This document shows, one piece after another, positions 12,311 to 25,459 of a stretch of 64,000 bases of DNA; positions within the stretch are counted from its first letter, which is position 1; each line of letters starts with the position of its first letter. Where the stretch lies: positions 182,501-246,500 of the forward strand of contig JAQFVV010000285.1 of the NCBI GenBank assembly GCA_028023455.1. Reading direction: 5' to 3'. The stretch comes from Epiperipatus broadwayi. Taxonomy: Eukaryota; Onychophora; Udeonychophora; Euonychophora; Peripatidae. The translations under genes were made by a program, and so were the position numbers. The notes beneath the pieces are model-generated. The model ran no database searches and was not told the origin of the DNA. It worked only from the letters and a program-made list of their open reading frames with translations.

Positions 12311-13499
12311 AAAGATGATGTCAGAATTTAATACTGATTTCTCTTTATGGTGTTAAATTTTGCTACATATATATTTTATATATAATAACCAATTAAAATC
12401 CAGTTATATAGTTAACTATATCAGAATTTAGTAATTATATAACATTTTGTCTTCTACTTATTTGTCTGCAATGCAGTGATGCTTTCTAATTCTTAGTTGT
12501 TATGCTTCCCCCTGAATGTTTATAAATCTTTTGGCAAATTTTCTATCTATAATATTTTGTAAACCATTTTGGATGCCCTCATTTTTTTTTCTGAGGGTAT
12601 CCAGTTTAGTATTTTGTTTTGATATTTTTTTCTGAGATATCCTTAAAAATCTCCATATCATTCCAATTGTTTGTTCTGATGCCATTTATTATACTGTCAT
12701 CAAAATTCAATATTTAAAAAAATTCTATTTCTTGTGCATTCTCTTTGATCTTTCAACAAATCTCCCCTAATAATCCATTTCTATAGCTATTAATTTTATT
12801 TCTAGACTTCTCTTCAAATGCTAAATCTCATTTTCATATGTAAATATATTTTACTCTATCTTGTCAAATATTTATAGTTTATTTTTGGTATATTCTGATC
12901 CCACTGTATACCATTTTTATTACATGCAGTATATATTTTTTCTCTTATAGCTTCATCTGTTTTCCCCTTTAAATGATCTTTATAAGTACTCTTTACAATT
13001 TCCATTCTATTATCCATCTTATATCCTATTGTGTTTGTCCAACACATATATGCTTAGTTTTTGTAATATTTATTCCAAGCCCAATTACCTATATTTTTCC
13101 ATTAATTTTCTAGTCATAAAATATATTATCACTAGGTAGACTAAGATTCGCCATTTTCTCACATTACATTTTGTATATTAGTTAAATTATAAGCTAATAG
13201 AGGACATCAAAATACTTTCATTCCCAATGTTTTAAAATCTATATTTATTAAGCGTATCTTATTTTTTATTTAATCTGCTTCATTTCTGTGTTTCATGACA
13301 AGATTTTTTGGTGGTTTGTTTTACATTTGTCTTGAATATTATCATCAGCTATGTAATGAAAATGTTTGGAATAAAATTGTTTAGGCTTTTATGATTCCAT
13401 ATATATGATGAACCAAACATTATTCTCAAATACTATCTTTAACAGCATAATTCTTGAAGCATGTGGTATTTATATGTTCTTTCAGATTTTTTGACAAAA
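12311..13499. other. Unassigned; possible old minus-strand coding remnant
   Basis: Minus-strand frames at 12500-12685 and 12856-13047 encode charged peptides (for example DEAIREKIYTACNKNG) unlike random AT translation. They could be remnants of a mobile-element protein, but no family is recognised and stops separate them. Confidence 0.25.
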
Positions 13500-14470
13500 C
13501 ATAGTGTATTCAAAATAATGATAGTCTGGAAAATTGATTTATTGTTTATTATGTTTTTAAATATGGAAAGAATTATGGATAGGGTAGATAGAAATAGATT
13601 GTTGGCAATATCTTGAAAATATGAAATAGATTTAGGATTGTTAAGAATGATAAAGAGGTTTCTCAAAAATAATATTTATAAGTACTTTAATGGGGGTATA
13701 GAATTAATGGGAGTCAATTGTGAAATTAAATTGAAATGGGGGAGGGGGGTGACCATTATCACCTTTATTATTCATTTTGTTTCTAAGATAATTTAGGGTT
13801 AAGATAAAAAGATTAAAGATTCCTATAGTTAAAATTAAAAGAATATACAATATGTTGGATTTTTTTTATTTGCTGATGATATTTTTTGTAAATACTGTAA
13901 AAGATGTGGAGTTATTAATAGTCAAGAATGGAAAGGTAAGATGAAGAATAAAAATTAAATTCAGTAATCTAAGAGAAAAGGTTAAAGTGAAGAATAAAAA
14001 ATGGGAAATATTGATTTTGAAGAAGTAGCTGAGTGTAATTATTTAGATAAAGATGTTTTTGTTAAATGAAAAAAGAAATTATACAGGTGGATGGAAATTG
14101 AGGTTGAGGGAAAAAAGCAAAAATAGAATGAAATTAATTAAAAATCATGCATGTTTATCATATAATAAACATGAGTCATGTAGAAACATTTAGAAAGGAA
14201 TAATAATGCCCGATTTAATATTTTAAAATGATATATTTTGTATTGACCAGGGAAGTCAATAGTTTTTAGATAGTATATAAAAGAGATATATTAATAATTT
14301 TTATTAGTTATTCATTAAATTAGAGATTATTTAATAATAAATAATATTTCTATAATGCAATTTTTACTACACCACTCTCACATAAGGTAGGGACTGGTTT
14401 CTATTCACTTTTAACATCTTGTGGAGGAATGTAATCATAAACATAAGATCAAATACATGTGAAAAAGATC

Positions 14471-14531
14471 TATGATTCCCAAGAAGCACATTTCATACCC
14501 AACTAGCACTCATCAGTTAGCCCAGATCATA
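14471..14531 (-). ncRNA. Type I hammerhead-like motif, family B
   Basis: Minus strand: CTGATGA 14516-14510, helix II GTGCT/GGTAT-type pairing maintained largely through G-T wobbles, GAAA 14494-14491, then TGTGCTTC at the helix III position, where the first pair is lost. The outer helix I pairs ATCATA with TATGAT (six pairs), while the inner part is weakened. Probably a decayed copy. Confidence 0.5.
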
Positions 14532-14887
14532 ATCCTTACATATATCTTTATCATTGTTCATGAAGTATATAGATAGCAAATTACTATAGTGTAATTGATA
14601 ACTGTCAAATGTTCTGCCCTGATAACTTTGACAGAAATCACCTATTGAAAGTATGTTAATAAGTTTTATTAGTCATTCGTTAAACTAGAGATTATTCCAT
14701 AATAAATATTTCTGTAGAGTAATTTTCACCATATTACTTTTATGCAGGGTAGGGACTGATTTCTAACCACTTTTAACACCTTGTGGAGGGATGTAATCAT
14801 AAACATATGACCAAAAACATGTGAAAAAGATCTATGATCCTATATATATATATACACTGAACAATGATAATGATATGTGTAAGAGAT

Positions 14888-14948
14888 TGTGGTTTAGGCC
14901 AACTGATGAGTGCTTGTTCAGCATGAAATGTGCATCTTGGGTATCATA
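14888..14948 (+). ncRNA. Type I hammerhead-like ribozyme motif, family B
   Basis: CTGATGA is at 14903-14909. Helix II is GTGCT/AGCAT around TGTTC (14910-14924). GAAA is at 14925-14928. Helix III is TG/CA with a two-base loop (14929-14934). The cleavage triplet ATC ends at 14936. Helix I pairs TTGG 14937-14940 with CCAA 14899-14902, and outside an internal loop 14943-14948 with 14888-14893 (six pairs, two of them G-T). All conserved core bases are present. This is the best-preserved family B motif in the window. Confidence 0.62.
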
Positions 14949-15950
14949 GATCTTTTTCACATGTCTTTGATCACATATCTATGATTACATACCGCCACAA
15001 AGTGTTAAAAGTCGATAGAAAGCAATCTCTACCTTGTGTGAGAATGGTGTAGTGAAAAATAGAGTATTATTCATTATGAAAGAAATAGTAGTGGCTGGTG
15101 AATTTGTAAACGGTAAATCCTATTTAAAGTGAAAGAAAATAAACTTCATTTTAATAAGAAAAATCAAAGGCTAACTAAAAATGTTTTCAATATGTGAATA
15201 AAAATAGATCAATAAAATAAAAGGACAACACACACGTTGGGACAAAAGACATTTTTATAACATGTAAAGATAATAAATAAGCAATTTTTTTTATGTGTTG
15301 ATTTAAGAATGAGAAGTAAATGTCTAGCCAATGTATTAGAGTAAATATTGATGAGGGATATAAAAAGGTTAGGAAAAGAGGATAGATAAGTTTGTTAGAG
15401 AAGAATTAGAGATGTAGAAATGGATTATAAATAAAAAATAATTTGGAGTTACATAAAGATAAAAATTATACACAATATAAAAAGATATGTATAACACTAA
15501 AAAAAATTATTTAATGCAAGAATGGGAACTTTAGATACTCAAGAAAAAAGAGATAAATAAGATAAGAATTTGGATTGTAGATGTAGTTTATGTGGAGATG
15601 GCAAACCCAAATTGAACATTTATTTTTGGAATGTAAGATATTGAAAAAGAATCAGAATAAACCTTTAGGTAAGTGGATATGCTATAAAGGAAAAAAGGGT
15701 AAAATATGTAAAGATTTTATGTTTTTTTTCTCCTAAGATCTTTATAAAAAAATTGGGGAATACCAGAATAAGATAATGAAACTGTCAGACAACTTTTATT
15801 AAAATGAGATAGAAGAAAAAATAAAATGAACCAGAAATAGAGAAATAATTGAAAAATAAGAATTATGAAGTAGATATGTTTATTGGGATATGAAAGGATG
15901 TTGAGAGAAGAAATGTTTAACCTATGCACAGAAACTTGGGATTTTGTTTA

Positions 15951-16811
15951 AAGAGAAATCATTTTACATCATACCGCATATTATATCTGTGATGTTAAAG
16001 TCAATGTGAATTTCTTATAAATAATACATTACAAACTACAAGCCCAAATGGCTAGAAGTTTTGGGTCTTTCGCAAATTTCAAAAAGGTTTTTTTGTTAAT
16101 GTTCATATCATAAAATGTAATATTTTTTTGAATATACATGTAAAAGAAAAGGGTCCCTCTGTTTTATGATATTATCACCAATTCAACATCTACTGGTGTA
16201 TCAACAAATAATATTAATAAACATATCTATATAACCAATATTTATAACTCATTCATTATACTTTTATATAATTACAATTATCTCAAAGCTTCTGGTTGCT
16301 GCTATTAGAAAGATATGGTTGAGAGAAGAATACAATGAAATTAAGTAAGATGTTAATATTTTTAAAAATTAAAGTTCAATTACAAAAAAAAACAAACTAA
16401 TAGACAACATATAAAATAAATGACTTAAGAACCAGAAAGTAATATATGATGTTATATTTCTCTTTCACGACTTTTATGCCGTCATAAAAATCTGATTTAT
16501 ACTTCATTTCTTTTTTCATTTTTAGTCTTCTCGTTGGAATGACCATATTCATTTATGGGTGGATGTTAATTATGATAGTAGTAAATAAACGCAACACATG
16601 TCAAATAATTTGTTACTAATTTGTACACAATGCATAATATTCTCTACTCTTTTCTATATTAGAAGTTTTAATAAACTTTTTTTTCTGTAAATCAGAGCAA
16701 TAAAAAATAAGATCTATATATATATATATGTGTGTGACAACTGCTGAATTGTTGAATTATAAACTTTAACAGCAACAACAATTAAGAGCAACTTTCAACA
16801 TTACTACCGTC
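15951..16811. other. Unassigned AT-rich sequence
   Basis: No motif or repeat recognised. Confidence 0.45.
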
Positions 16812-17852
16812 TATAGAATGGTTTAAATTTTAATCTCTTGGCTTGAATAGTAATATGAAGTTAGATGAAGTTTTCTAGATGTATGAAAGACTAGTGTGAG
16901 ATGGAAAGTTAAGGACAGTATTATTTGGCAATCACTGATTGGTCAACTTTACTATATAAAAAGATGCTTCTGTTTTATCACACATTGTGAAAGTCAAAAG
17001 AATAAGTGAATCAGCATTGTTATTACCACTATGAGGCAAGGAAAAATGTTGCCTATAATTAATAAAGAATTGAGGATTCTATAATATATCATTGTTGAGC
17101 AGAGATGAAATCTATATAATTGTTCAAGTTGGATGGTTTAAATTCAAAATCTTAGGATGTTTTGAATTTAAGGCTCTTGGTTTGGATAATAAAATGAAGT
17201 TAATGATGATTTATGGATGTATCATTGTTGAACAAAGATCAAGTAGGATGGTTTAAGTTCAAAATCTTAGTTCTAAATTTCATTTCTTGGTTTGGATAGT
17301 AAATTATGTTAAGGGTGACTTATGGATGTATCATTGCTGACTAGAGATGAGATCTATATAATTGTTCAAGTAGGATGGTTTGAGTTTAAATTCTTAGTTC
17401 TGAATTTCATTTCTTGGTTTGGATAGTAGAATGAAGTTAAGGGTGATTTATAGTTGTATCATTGCTGACTAGAGATGATATCTGTATAATTGTTCAAGTA
17501 GGATGGCTTGAGTTCAAAATCTTAGGATGTTCTGAATTTCAGAGTCTTTATTTGGATAAAAAATGGTTAAGGTGATATATGGATACATTATGCCTGATCA
17601 GAGATGACAACTATATAAATGTTCAAGTAGGATGGTTTGAGTTCAAAATCTTAGAGATGTTCTGAATTTCAGCTTCTTGGTTTGAATAATAAAATGAAAT
17701 TAAGGGTGGTTTATGGATGTATCATTGTTGACCAGAGATCATATCTATATAATTGTTCAAGTAGGATGGTTTGAGCTCAACATCTTAGGATGTTCTGAAT
17801 TTCAGGCTTTTGGTTTGGATAATACAATGATGTTAACGGTGATTTATGGTTG
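16812..17852. repeat. Minisatellite of about 130-bp units
   Basis: At least six consecutive imperfect units (starting near 17086, 17219, 17329, 17457, 17586 and 17719), each with the order TATCATTG(T/C)TGA, AGAGATGA, TATATAATTGTTCAAGTAGG, ATGGTTTGAG, TTCTGAATTTCA, TTTGGATA and GGTGATTTATGG. A detached partial unit lies at 16812-16890. Units vary by small indels (about 110-135 bp). The frames at 17713-18059 are products of this repeat and its flank. Confidence 0.9.
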
Positions 17853-18190
17853 CATAACAATATTACTTCCAGCATTGAATCCCAAACCTCAATAATAAAG
17901 GCATTGGCTAGAGGTTGGGAAAGAGATGAGGACTTAAATACATTATCTTTTGATAATCACAACAGATTATTCAAGCTTGCCATAGATGGCATTAGAGTAG
18001 AAAGTTACTTTTGTTTTAAATTTTTAACAATAGAAGGCTCCCAGTGGTCAGTTCTTTAAAAAATTTCCATTATTAATTGTACTAAGCTCTTAAATGCCAT
18101 TAACCATAAATTCGTATTAATTAAAAATTTATTTGATATAAAATATATTTTATTGGCTTCATTTAGAGGGTACAATATATTTCAGCTGTC
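17853..18190. other. Unassigned sequence
   Basis: Flank between the minisatellite and the SINE; nothing recognised. Confidence 0.4.
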
Positions 18191-18290
18191 TAATCGGTGG
18201 TCGAGAGGTCAGCGACAGCTGCTTTACAAGCAGTTGTCCTGGGTTAGTGGGTTCGCTTCCCGGCTGATGCTATGACACATGAAAAAAAAA
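18191..18290 (+). repeat. tRNA-related SINE (family G)
   Basis: GGTGGTCGAGAGGTCAGCG matches a tRNA D-arm/A box, GCTGC-TTTACAA-GCAGT is an intact anticodon stem-loop, and GGGTTCGCTTCCCGG is a T-arm/B box. It continues with TGATGCTATGACACATG and an A-tail. Compared with a normal tRNA, extra bases (TTAGTGGG) sit in the 5' side of the T-arm. The minus-strand copy at 25460-25551 has the same insertion and the same TGACACATG-A(n) end, so this is a SINE family and not a tRNA gene. Confidence 0.75.
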
Positions 18291-20851
18291 ATTATGTAGT
18301 TAATTAGTTATATAATGAATTACTGTTGTAGGGAAAAATATTTTGTTTGAAAATGGTTCTTAATATATATATCACATTATCCGAATCAATAATTTGATGT
18401 CAAGGCAACACTCAGACAATAAATAGAAATCCTTTACTATCTGAATATTATCTGAATGCTTCATTAATAACAGATTGCAGCTATTCTATTGGTTTATTTA
18501 AACATTAGCTGCACAAGGTAATTTATATAAAGTAACTAAAGATAAAAACTTTTTTGGATCATAGCATGTATTAGTTTTGAGTGTAGAGGTTTTATTCAAT
18601 TCCATTCAGCATGCGAAGAATCATGTTTGAAGTTTTTAAATTCTTCAACAAAGTCTTCATTCACTAAAATAAAAGAGTTTTCTAAGACCATTGAAAAAAG
18701 AATCCTGCACTGAATTAAGTTACCAACTTTTCAACAGATCACATTCGTCTTTGTCAAGGTTAATGCAGCAAAGGGGAACTGTTGGGTCATAAATAATAAT
18801 GAGACTGAACTTGAATTAAAGATTCATATTAATGTTTGTTGATTGTTCAATCATAATAGGAGATGGTTATCAAAAATTTCTCATTATTACTAAAGATACA
18901 ACAGTTCTTCATTACAGCCTTAACCTGGAGAAAAAATAATATTATTTAATTGAAACATTAGCAACCTAACTCAGCAAAGGATTTTTCTCTCTCGGTGATG
19001 ACCAACTTGTAAAAGAATTTAAAAACTATAAAAACGATTCTTTATATGCTGGATAGAATATCCCCATGATGAAAACTACTACACAGATGACCAAAAAGTT
19101 TTAATTTTCATCTTATAACTGTGAAAATCTTTGATCTAATTTAATCGGTAAGCCTTCGAAACTTATGGTTTATTATATATGTAAGGTATGAGAGAAAAAC
19201 GTTTATAATTGATTATATTTATTTATTTTAGTTTTAACATTTTTCACTGAAACAGAATAACAGTCTTACTCAAGTATAATATCTATCACAATTTTGTTCT
19301 CTTAAGTTAAATGGATATTCTATTTCAACTTTAAATTATTGTGTGATTCCAAAAGCTATATAGAACTGCTTTTTAATTTAACTTATATTTCTCATTTATC
19401 TAAATATTTGAAAATTTAAAACACATTTATATTATCTGAGATATGTGAATAATAAATTAAAATTATTCCCTAAGTCCCTTTCAAAAAATAAGCCATTTAG
19501 AGTTTGACAAGAAGATAATCTTAGCCGTTCATATGACATAATCTTAAAAGCGTATTTTAATAAATAATTCATTTATTGGATATATAAAATAATTTTTTAA
19601 AAGTCTGACCTTTGTTTGTTTTTTTGAAAGATACACAAGTGCAAATTTTTAGGCATATACTATTCGAATCTAAAAAAAAAAAAAATATGAAAAATATAAA
19701 AATACTATTCGAATTTAATTAAAAAATTTTAATTCTATAATTGCAAAATTACATAAAACATTGTAATTTAAATTATTTAGTTTACCTTAAATAAAATTCG
19801 GAATTAGTTACAAAATTAAGACAGAATTACCTTATTTATGCAACTGGTTAAAACTATTATTAGAAATAAATACTCAATGTCTGAGCTAGAAAATTAACTT
19901 GTGTATTTAATGAGAACATTAGTTGCTTATAAATCTCAAATCTTGCTGGTTGGGATATATCACAAATATTGTGATTACTTTAAACTTGTGTAGTCTTCTT
20001 GTTATTTTTTTTTTAAAAAAAAAAAAACAATGTTATATATAAAAAAGAAAAACTCATCACCTACAAAACTTTTGATATCAGATTAATATTTAAAGTCTTT
20101 TAAAAAAAATCGCACTTGAGCACGCATGCACACACATCTTTATCAAAAAATATATGCGAAATGTTTTTGAGATGTCTATTATAAAAAAATTAGATTAGTG
20201 TACCAATCATTTAGAAAAAAACAGTAGGTAAACAGTTTTGAAAAGAGTTCTGAAATCTGTCATATCTTATCCAGCATTAAATAGCAGCATAATTACTTTC
20301 TTCAGGGAGGAGTGGCTGGATTTCAAAAGAGACGTCTGAATGCAATGCTGGAGAGTTAGTCATCAAAATTTCCAACTTCAATTCCTAATTGTTTTGGGTT
20401 TTTACATGGTTTTGTGCAATATGAGATTTCATGGGAACATAAATGCTTTGTATTCGTATTTTGTGTAAAATGATATTTGTACCATTTTAAATGTTTATTT
20501 AGTTTTATTACACTTTTCAATAATTTCAAGCATATGTTTATTTTTTTTAAATAAAATTTACTAATATAGAATTAAAGTTGGCATATTTTTTCAACTCCAA
20601 TGTCCATAAATTTTTCCATGATCTTATTCCATGACCCTGACTCCACAACCCCGGTTTATAGAGAATGATATAAAAATAGGTATACAGTACTATACTGTAC
20701 ATATACAACTGTGGAATTACAACATACATATGAATTATCCTTCTAAAGTGTATCGTAGAAGAAGTAGTCTGTGTTGCAACATGTCGGATTCTACTAGAGG
20801 GGCATTGATTTCACACTACATGTATCCCAGCTGATAAGTTAGCATTATTGG
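18291..20851. other. Unassigned AT-rich sequence
   Basis: Homopolymer runs (near 19672-19685 and 20009-20028), but no coding motif or repeat shared with the rest of the window. Confidence 0.45.
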
Positions 20852-20938
20852 GTCATTCTCTGCACTGGCAGGGGTGGGCAATACCAACTAAATAGTACGT
20901 ATTTGCTCATATTATAACCTGCTAGTGCGGAGAATGGC
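20852..20938. repeat. Short hairpin-forming segment
   Basis: Arms 20852-20872 and 20918-20938 are inverted complements over about 21 bp with two mismatches (core ATTCTC-GCACT-GCAGG), separated by about 45 bp. This patch is less AT-rich than its surroundings. No TSD or known element recognised. Confidence 0.6.
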
Positions 20939-21544
20939 TCTTGCATACTTTTTCCAGACCAACGCCAGCAATGGATGAGCCAACATTAACAAAGTGTTTT
21001 TATTATGCATCTGTACAATTTTATAATGTCAATAAATATTTTTTTTTTTAAAATTAAAGATTTGTAAGAGTCTTAGATGCTATGACTTTAATTTCAATTT
21101 ATGCATAACAAGAATATTCTTGATATGAATATCTTCAAAGACACGTCATGCGAGACGATTCCTAATTACCAGGATAATCACCTCATTCTTCTCTATCACC
21201 AATATTCAAGAAGGTCCACATTTTAATCTACATTCCACTGAACCCATTGCATTAAGATTATCTCTAATACAATAAATTGCTTAATATAATGGCAAATGCT
21301 TCTTGTCATGCTCTTTGTTAAACATTTCAATATTTTTTCAATACTGTTTTAGAATCCAAATTCTTGGTTTTCCATTCAGACTTTCTGTCATGTTCAACAC
21401 CTGCAAATTGAAATTCAATTCATACCATCCAAGATTCTTACAAGTTTTTTGGAAGATGATTAAGATCGTCCAATTACACATTCAGAAATGTAAATATACA
21501 CTATTAAATTTCTAATTTAGATATTAATAGATTCTATTACATTT
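20939..21544. other. Unassigned AT-rich sequence
   Basis: The 70-codon frame at 21303-21515 has no recognisable domain. Confidence 0.4.
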
Positions 21545-21611
21545 TAAGTTAATCGAAAGAGAGAGAAAGAAAAAGAAAAGGGAAAAAGGAAGAGAATAAG
21601 AGAGAGAGAGA

Positions 21612-21691
<80 letters not shown>
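21545..21691. repeat. Polypurine tract with (GA)n
   Basis: An irregular GA/A-rich lead-in (21545-21598) is followed by about 90 bp of almost pure GA with one T interruption near 21617. Confidence 0.92.
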
Positions 21692-21695
<4 letters not shown>

Positions 21696-24064
21696 GAGAC
21701 AGGAAAACAAATTATACAATATTTTTTAGTACATTATAATTTTGCTTATTTTTTTTTTTTTGATATTTGTTAATTTGAAATACAATTTTCTAACACAATT
21801 TCAACTTACATTGAGACCTTTCAGTTGAAATACAACTGTTCTTGTCCCGAATAAAGAATGAATGTTTGAAATATTTAAAAGTCATCTCAGTAACATTGAA
21901 TATTCTTTTATGAATGACTCTCTAGAGTTTATTTTTATACCGAAGAAAATTTGTGAGTACTTACTATCATTTTTCTATAAAAATATTATTCTTAAGATGA
22001 TCCACGAATTTGGTCTCTAGTGCTGATATAAATTTATTACCAAAATAGAGCAAAACATACAGGAATTAAAATAGAAATGTGACTTAAAAATAAACATTTT
22101 ATGTATGACATCTATAACAAAGGATTAAACAAAATATAGATAAAATAAATAAACAACTATTTCATAGAAAAGTATGTATCGCCATATAGATATGTGTTAG
22201 GGAAAAATTTATAGTGATAGTTGAGTAATTTTATACTTCTTATTTGCTTAATTTAAAGCATCTTGACTCTGCAAAAAAGAGAAAAGAAATAGAAGGTTGT
22301 GTAAATATGCTTTGGGATTATTCAGGGCTGAAAAATAATTCTAATATTTTATATTTGTATAGCTATTATAATAATACATTTTGTTGTGCATGCTTGCCAA
22401 TATTTAGTTCTAATTCCATCTCTCAGAACAGTGGACACGGGATTTGTCTTTGCAAATATACCCAACCTTATCTTGTAATGGTAAATTAAAAAATATAATT
22501 GCCTAAAATATATATTTAAAAACTGAAAAGAATATTTGTAATCCAAATATATTAGAGTAAATTCAGATTTACCAAGCCATGATATAAAAAACTACTTTCA
22601 GATTATGAATTTTTAATTAGTAAAAATTAAAAATATTAAATGCTACAATTTTAAAAATAATGTATTGTTCATAAAAACCATTAGTAATCAAGGATTTGGA
22701 AAATAAGGGGAAAATGTCAAAGATGTTTTTTTGCAAGTCTCTGCACATCATATTAGTGGATTACGTTCCGAATTGAAAAAAAACAACATATTATTTAATA
22801 GTAGCTTCTCAAGGAAAATTTTTAATTGATCACATTTTACAGATTGCAAACTTCAGAATGCAGACTTCAAAGGGAATTTAATCATATAGTATTTGCTATA
22901 AATTACAAAATCTTCCAAGTAAAAGAAATGACAGAAACTGTTTTTAGGAATAAATTCTGCTTAATAAGAAACAAATTTAATTTACTCTTCAGTCTATAGA
23001 AGAAAGAGAGCAAGCTATTAGTATAATTTTTTTTTTGATGTATTCTTATTGTAACAATGATACTAGTTTATGCTTTTAAGTTTTTCAAGATGATTGATTA
23101 AGGGCCACCAGACATGCATCAGCTCATTGTTTTTTTAGTCATGTAATACATTAGCTGAAAAGAAATGGATGATTTGCCATGATGCAGAATAGATCTTTAA
23201 ACTGTATTATATTTTCTTTTCCAAAAAACATATATTGCCCATATGTGAAGTTAAGCTAATTTGAAGATATATATTTACTAATCAAGATTAAAAATATTTA
23301 CAAGTTAGTGAGACTGCGTATAATGATTCTAATCACATAAGAATTTAGAAAAAAACTATGGTAGAAAAGTGAACCTTATTCTGCTTTAAAATCGAACATT
23401 TCAGTTAAAATGAATAAGTTGATCTCTGTAAAAAGTGTTTAGAAAAACTTCAAAATTCAACACAAACACACACATATATATGTATAAGGTACCTAATAAT
23501 TATATAATAAGTTTGGCACTATAAAGAATGTTAACACATTCAATTAATGTTTGGTTCAAATAATCTTAATACATTTATAAGAAAGATTATTAAAATTGTT
23601 CAACAGTATAAGATCCTTAAAAATTGCCCACAACTCTTCCTACGCACACAAATATATATATATGATTATCCAATATGGCAGCAAGCACTTTCTATATTGC
23701 ATGACCTCTCTACATTTTACATTCTTAAATCTCATACTGCTATTAAATGGTGTGCAGTCATTCAATCAAATGTTTTCGCAGTCTAGGTGAGATTAATATA
23801 CACATTCAATATTTTTTTTTACTTTTTTCCAAAAAATTAAAATTTTTATTGACATTGTCTTTAAGACATAATGAAAATCTTCCAAGTCTAAAAAAATATA
23901 TGAATTGCTTTTTTTATGTGATAAAATAAAAATTATTGATTGTAAAAAAAAAAAAAAAATTACATTCTGAAGTTGGCCATTTATTTAAAAGAAATGTGAT
24001 TATTAAAATAATGAAAAACAAAACAAAGAACAAATACATATCATTATTATTTGTGTTCCTAAAT
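21692..24064. other. Unassigned AT-rich sequence
   Basis: Small microsatellites (CA/TA at about 23462-23484, poly-A at about 23945-23960). The overlapping short frames at 22244-22546 and 23547-23929 have no motif and read like chance. Confidence 0.45.
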
Positions 24065-24380
24065 TGGTTAATTAAAATGGTTCCAGTATAAATTATTTTT
24101 TTGATTAAAATTTAAAAAAGTATTAAATTTGTAAGTGGATGAATTGGAAAAAATATTTCTGTTAGTGACGTTATTTATGTCAGAAAGTTGTAAGTCTGTA
24201 TAAAAAAGTAAGTCAAGGATCCTGGTTAATTAAAATGGTTCCAGTATAAATTATTTTTTTGATTAAAATTTAAAAAAGTATTAAATTTGTAAGTGGATGA
24301 ATTGGAAAAAATATTTCTGTTAGTGACGTTATTTATGTCAGAAAGTTGTAAGTCTGTATAAAAAAGTAAGTCAAGGATCC
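24065..24380. repeat. Perfect 158-bp tandem duplication
   Basis: 24065-24222 and 24223-24380 appear identical base for base, each from TGGTTAATTAAAATGG to AAGTCAAGGATCC. Absence of differences in such AT-rich neutral-looking sequence implies a very recent duplication or an assembly artefact. Confidence 0.95.
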
Positions 24381-25459
24381 ATGGGAAAGAATGACTTGCT
24401 AAAGGTGATTTGATAGATTCAGAAATAAATGCAAACTTAAAAAAACCATTAAAATATTTTCTGATAATGGAGCGATTACTATATCTCTGCAGAATTTAAA
24501 ACAATTATTGAAATAGATGTCGCTGCAAATCAACAACTTTTGGAAAAATGATAATATGATATTTCACCACTATCATCCATTTTTACAGTAAAATTTAACA
24601 AGAATGAAGAAATATACAATACAGTATATATATTTTAAGGAAGTGCTATTCAACAAATACACATATATTCGCATAGAACATATATATGTTCTCTCAATTT
24701 ACTATCCTTCATAACTATATTTTATTTTTAAAAAAAATATTTTTGATCTTAATTTGTAAAGATAATATAACTTTTAAATTAAGCTTTATCATAAATATAA
24801 TAAATAATATCTTTACCGGGGTTGTACATAAAGTTGTGTGAGAGAGCATAACTGGAAAAATTGGGCCTGAAAGCAGAAATTCAAAAGAGACCCCATTAAC
24901 AATTTATGAGATATAGTTAATTATTGTTTTCAAGTGAATACGGACTCCTGGACTACGTGCACCCACAGGCATCGCCTTTCTTTGCGACTCGATAGTTAAG
25001 CCACTATATACATATCTAGAATAACAATATAAAAAACTGTAAATGTAAGGATGATTATATCCATTAAACTATTTTGTAAATTTTAACCATATATGGATCA
25101 CTTAAAAGTATATTTTTATAAAAATTATAAGACTGTAAAAAGGAGTTTAGCAATATCTGAAAGATTATTGTTTCTCTTTACGGTCTAAAAGGAAATGAGT
25201 GGGACAAATTTCTAACATCCACTCCATAAATTTTTAACATTGAAGCTGTTATTACTAGATGATTACTCATCTGGTATATGAATATAGATGAAAAGCCTGT
25301 TGTTATGCATCAAACAATGTAATGAGTTTATTAATTTTTAATCTCTGAGTTTAATAACATGAAACACTATTGTGTTTTTTTTCTCAGTGGCCAAATAATT
25401 CTTAACTGAAATATCACTTGTTTTTCAAAGGCAGGATAAATGGGTGTCTGAATTTTTTT
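24381..25459. other. Unassigned sequence with one GC-richer patch
   Basis: About 24815-25005 is noticeably less AT-rich (contains CCGGGGTTGTACATAA and GACTCGATAGTTAAG). It lacks an open frame, and no RNA fold was recognised. Confidence 0.35.

Larger units (their letters stand above)
14285..15085. repeat. Family B block: tandem plus inverted copies
   Basis: Reading left to right: one minus-strand unit, the 3' part of a second minus-strand unit (direct period 365 bp, comparing 14304 with 14669), a short TA run (14841-14855), and a plus-strand unit start (14856-15075) that is the inverted complement of 14335-14565. Two hammerhead-like motifs are present (14471-14531 minus, 14888-14948 plus). 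The block interrupts the LINE at 13500-15950. Confidence 0.8.
13500..15950 (+). pseudogene. Degenerate LINE reverse transcriptase, split by a repeat
   Basis: Before the insertion, shifting frames give VDRNRLLAIL-KYEIDLGLLR (thumb-side of motif A), IKRFLKNNIYKYF, and FLFADDIFCK near 13860-13890, the FADD catalytic motif. Then KNRMKLIKNHACLSYNKHE and GIIMPDLIF. After the family B block (14285-15085) the frame resumes and ends with CRCSLCGDG then a decayed H-x4-C near 15580-15640, the C-terminal zinc-binding box common in LINEs. Many stops; dead. The clade is not resolved. The 70-codon minus frame at 15717-15929 is a shadow. Confidence 0.7.

Noticed and set aside
14308-14317. TTATTCATTA as a TSD of the 14.3-15.1 kb block
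   Set aside because: The same bases belong to the family B consensus in other copies, so they are internal.
16812-17852. CRISPR array
   Set aside because: Units of about 130 bp repeat throughout without unique spacers, in a eukaryotic context.
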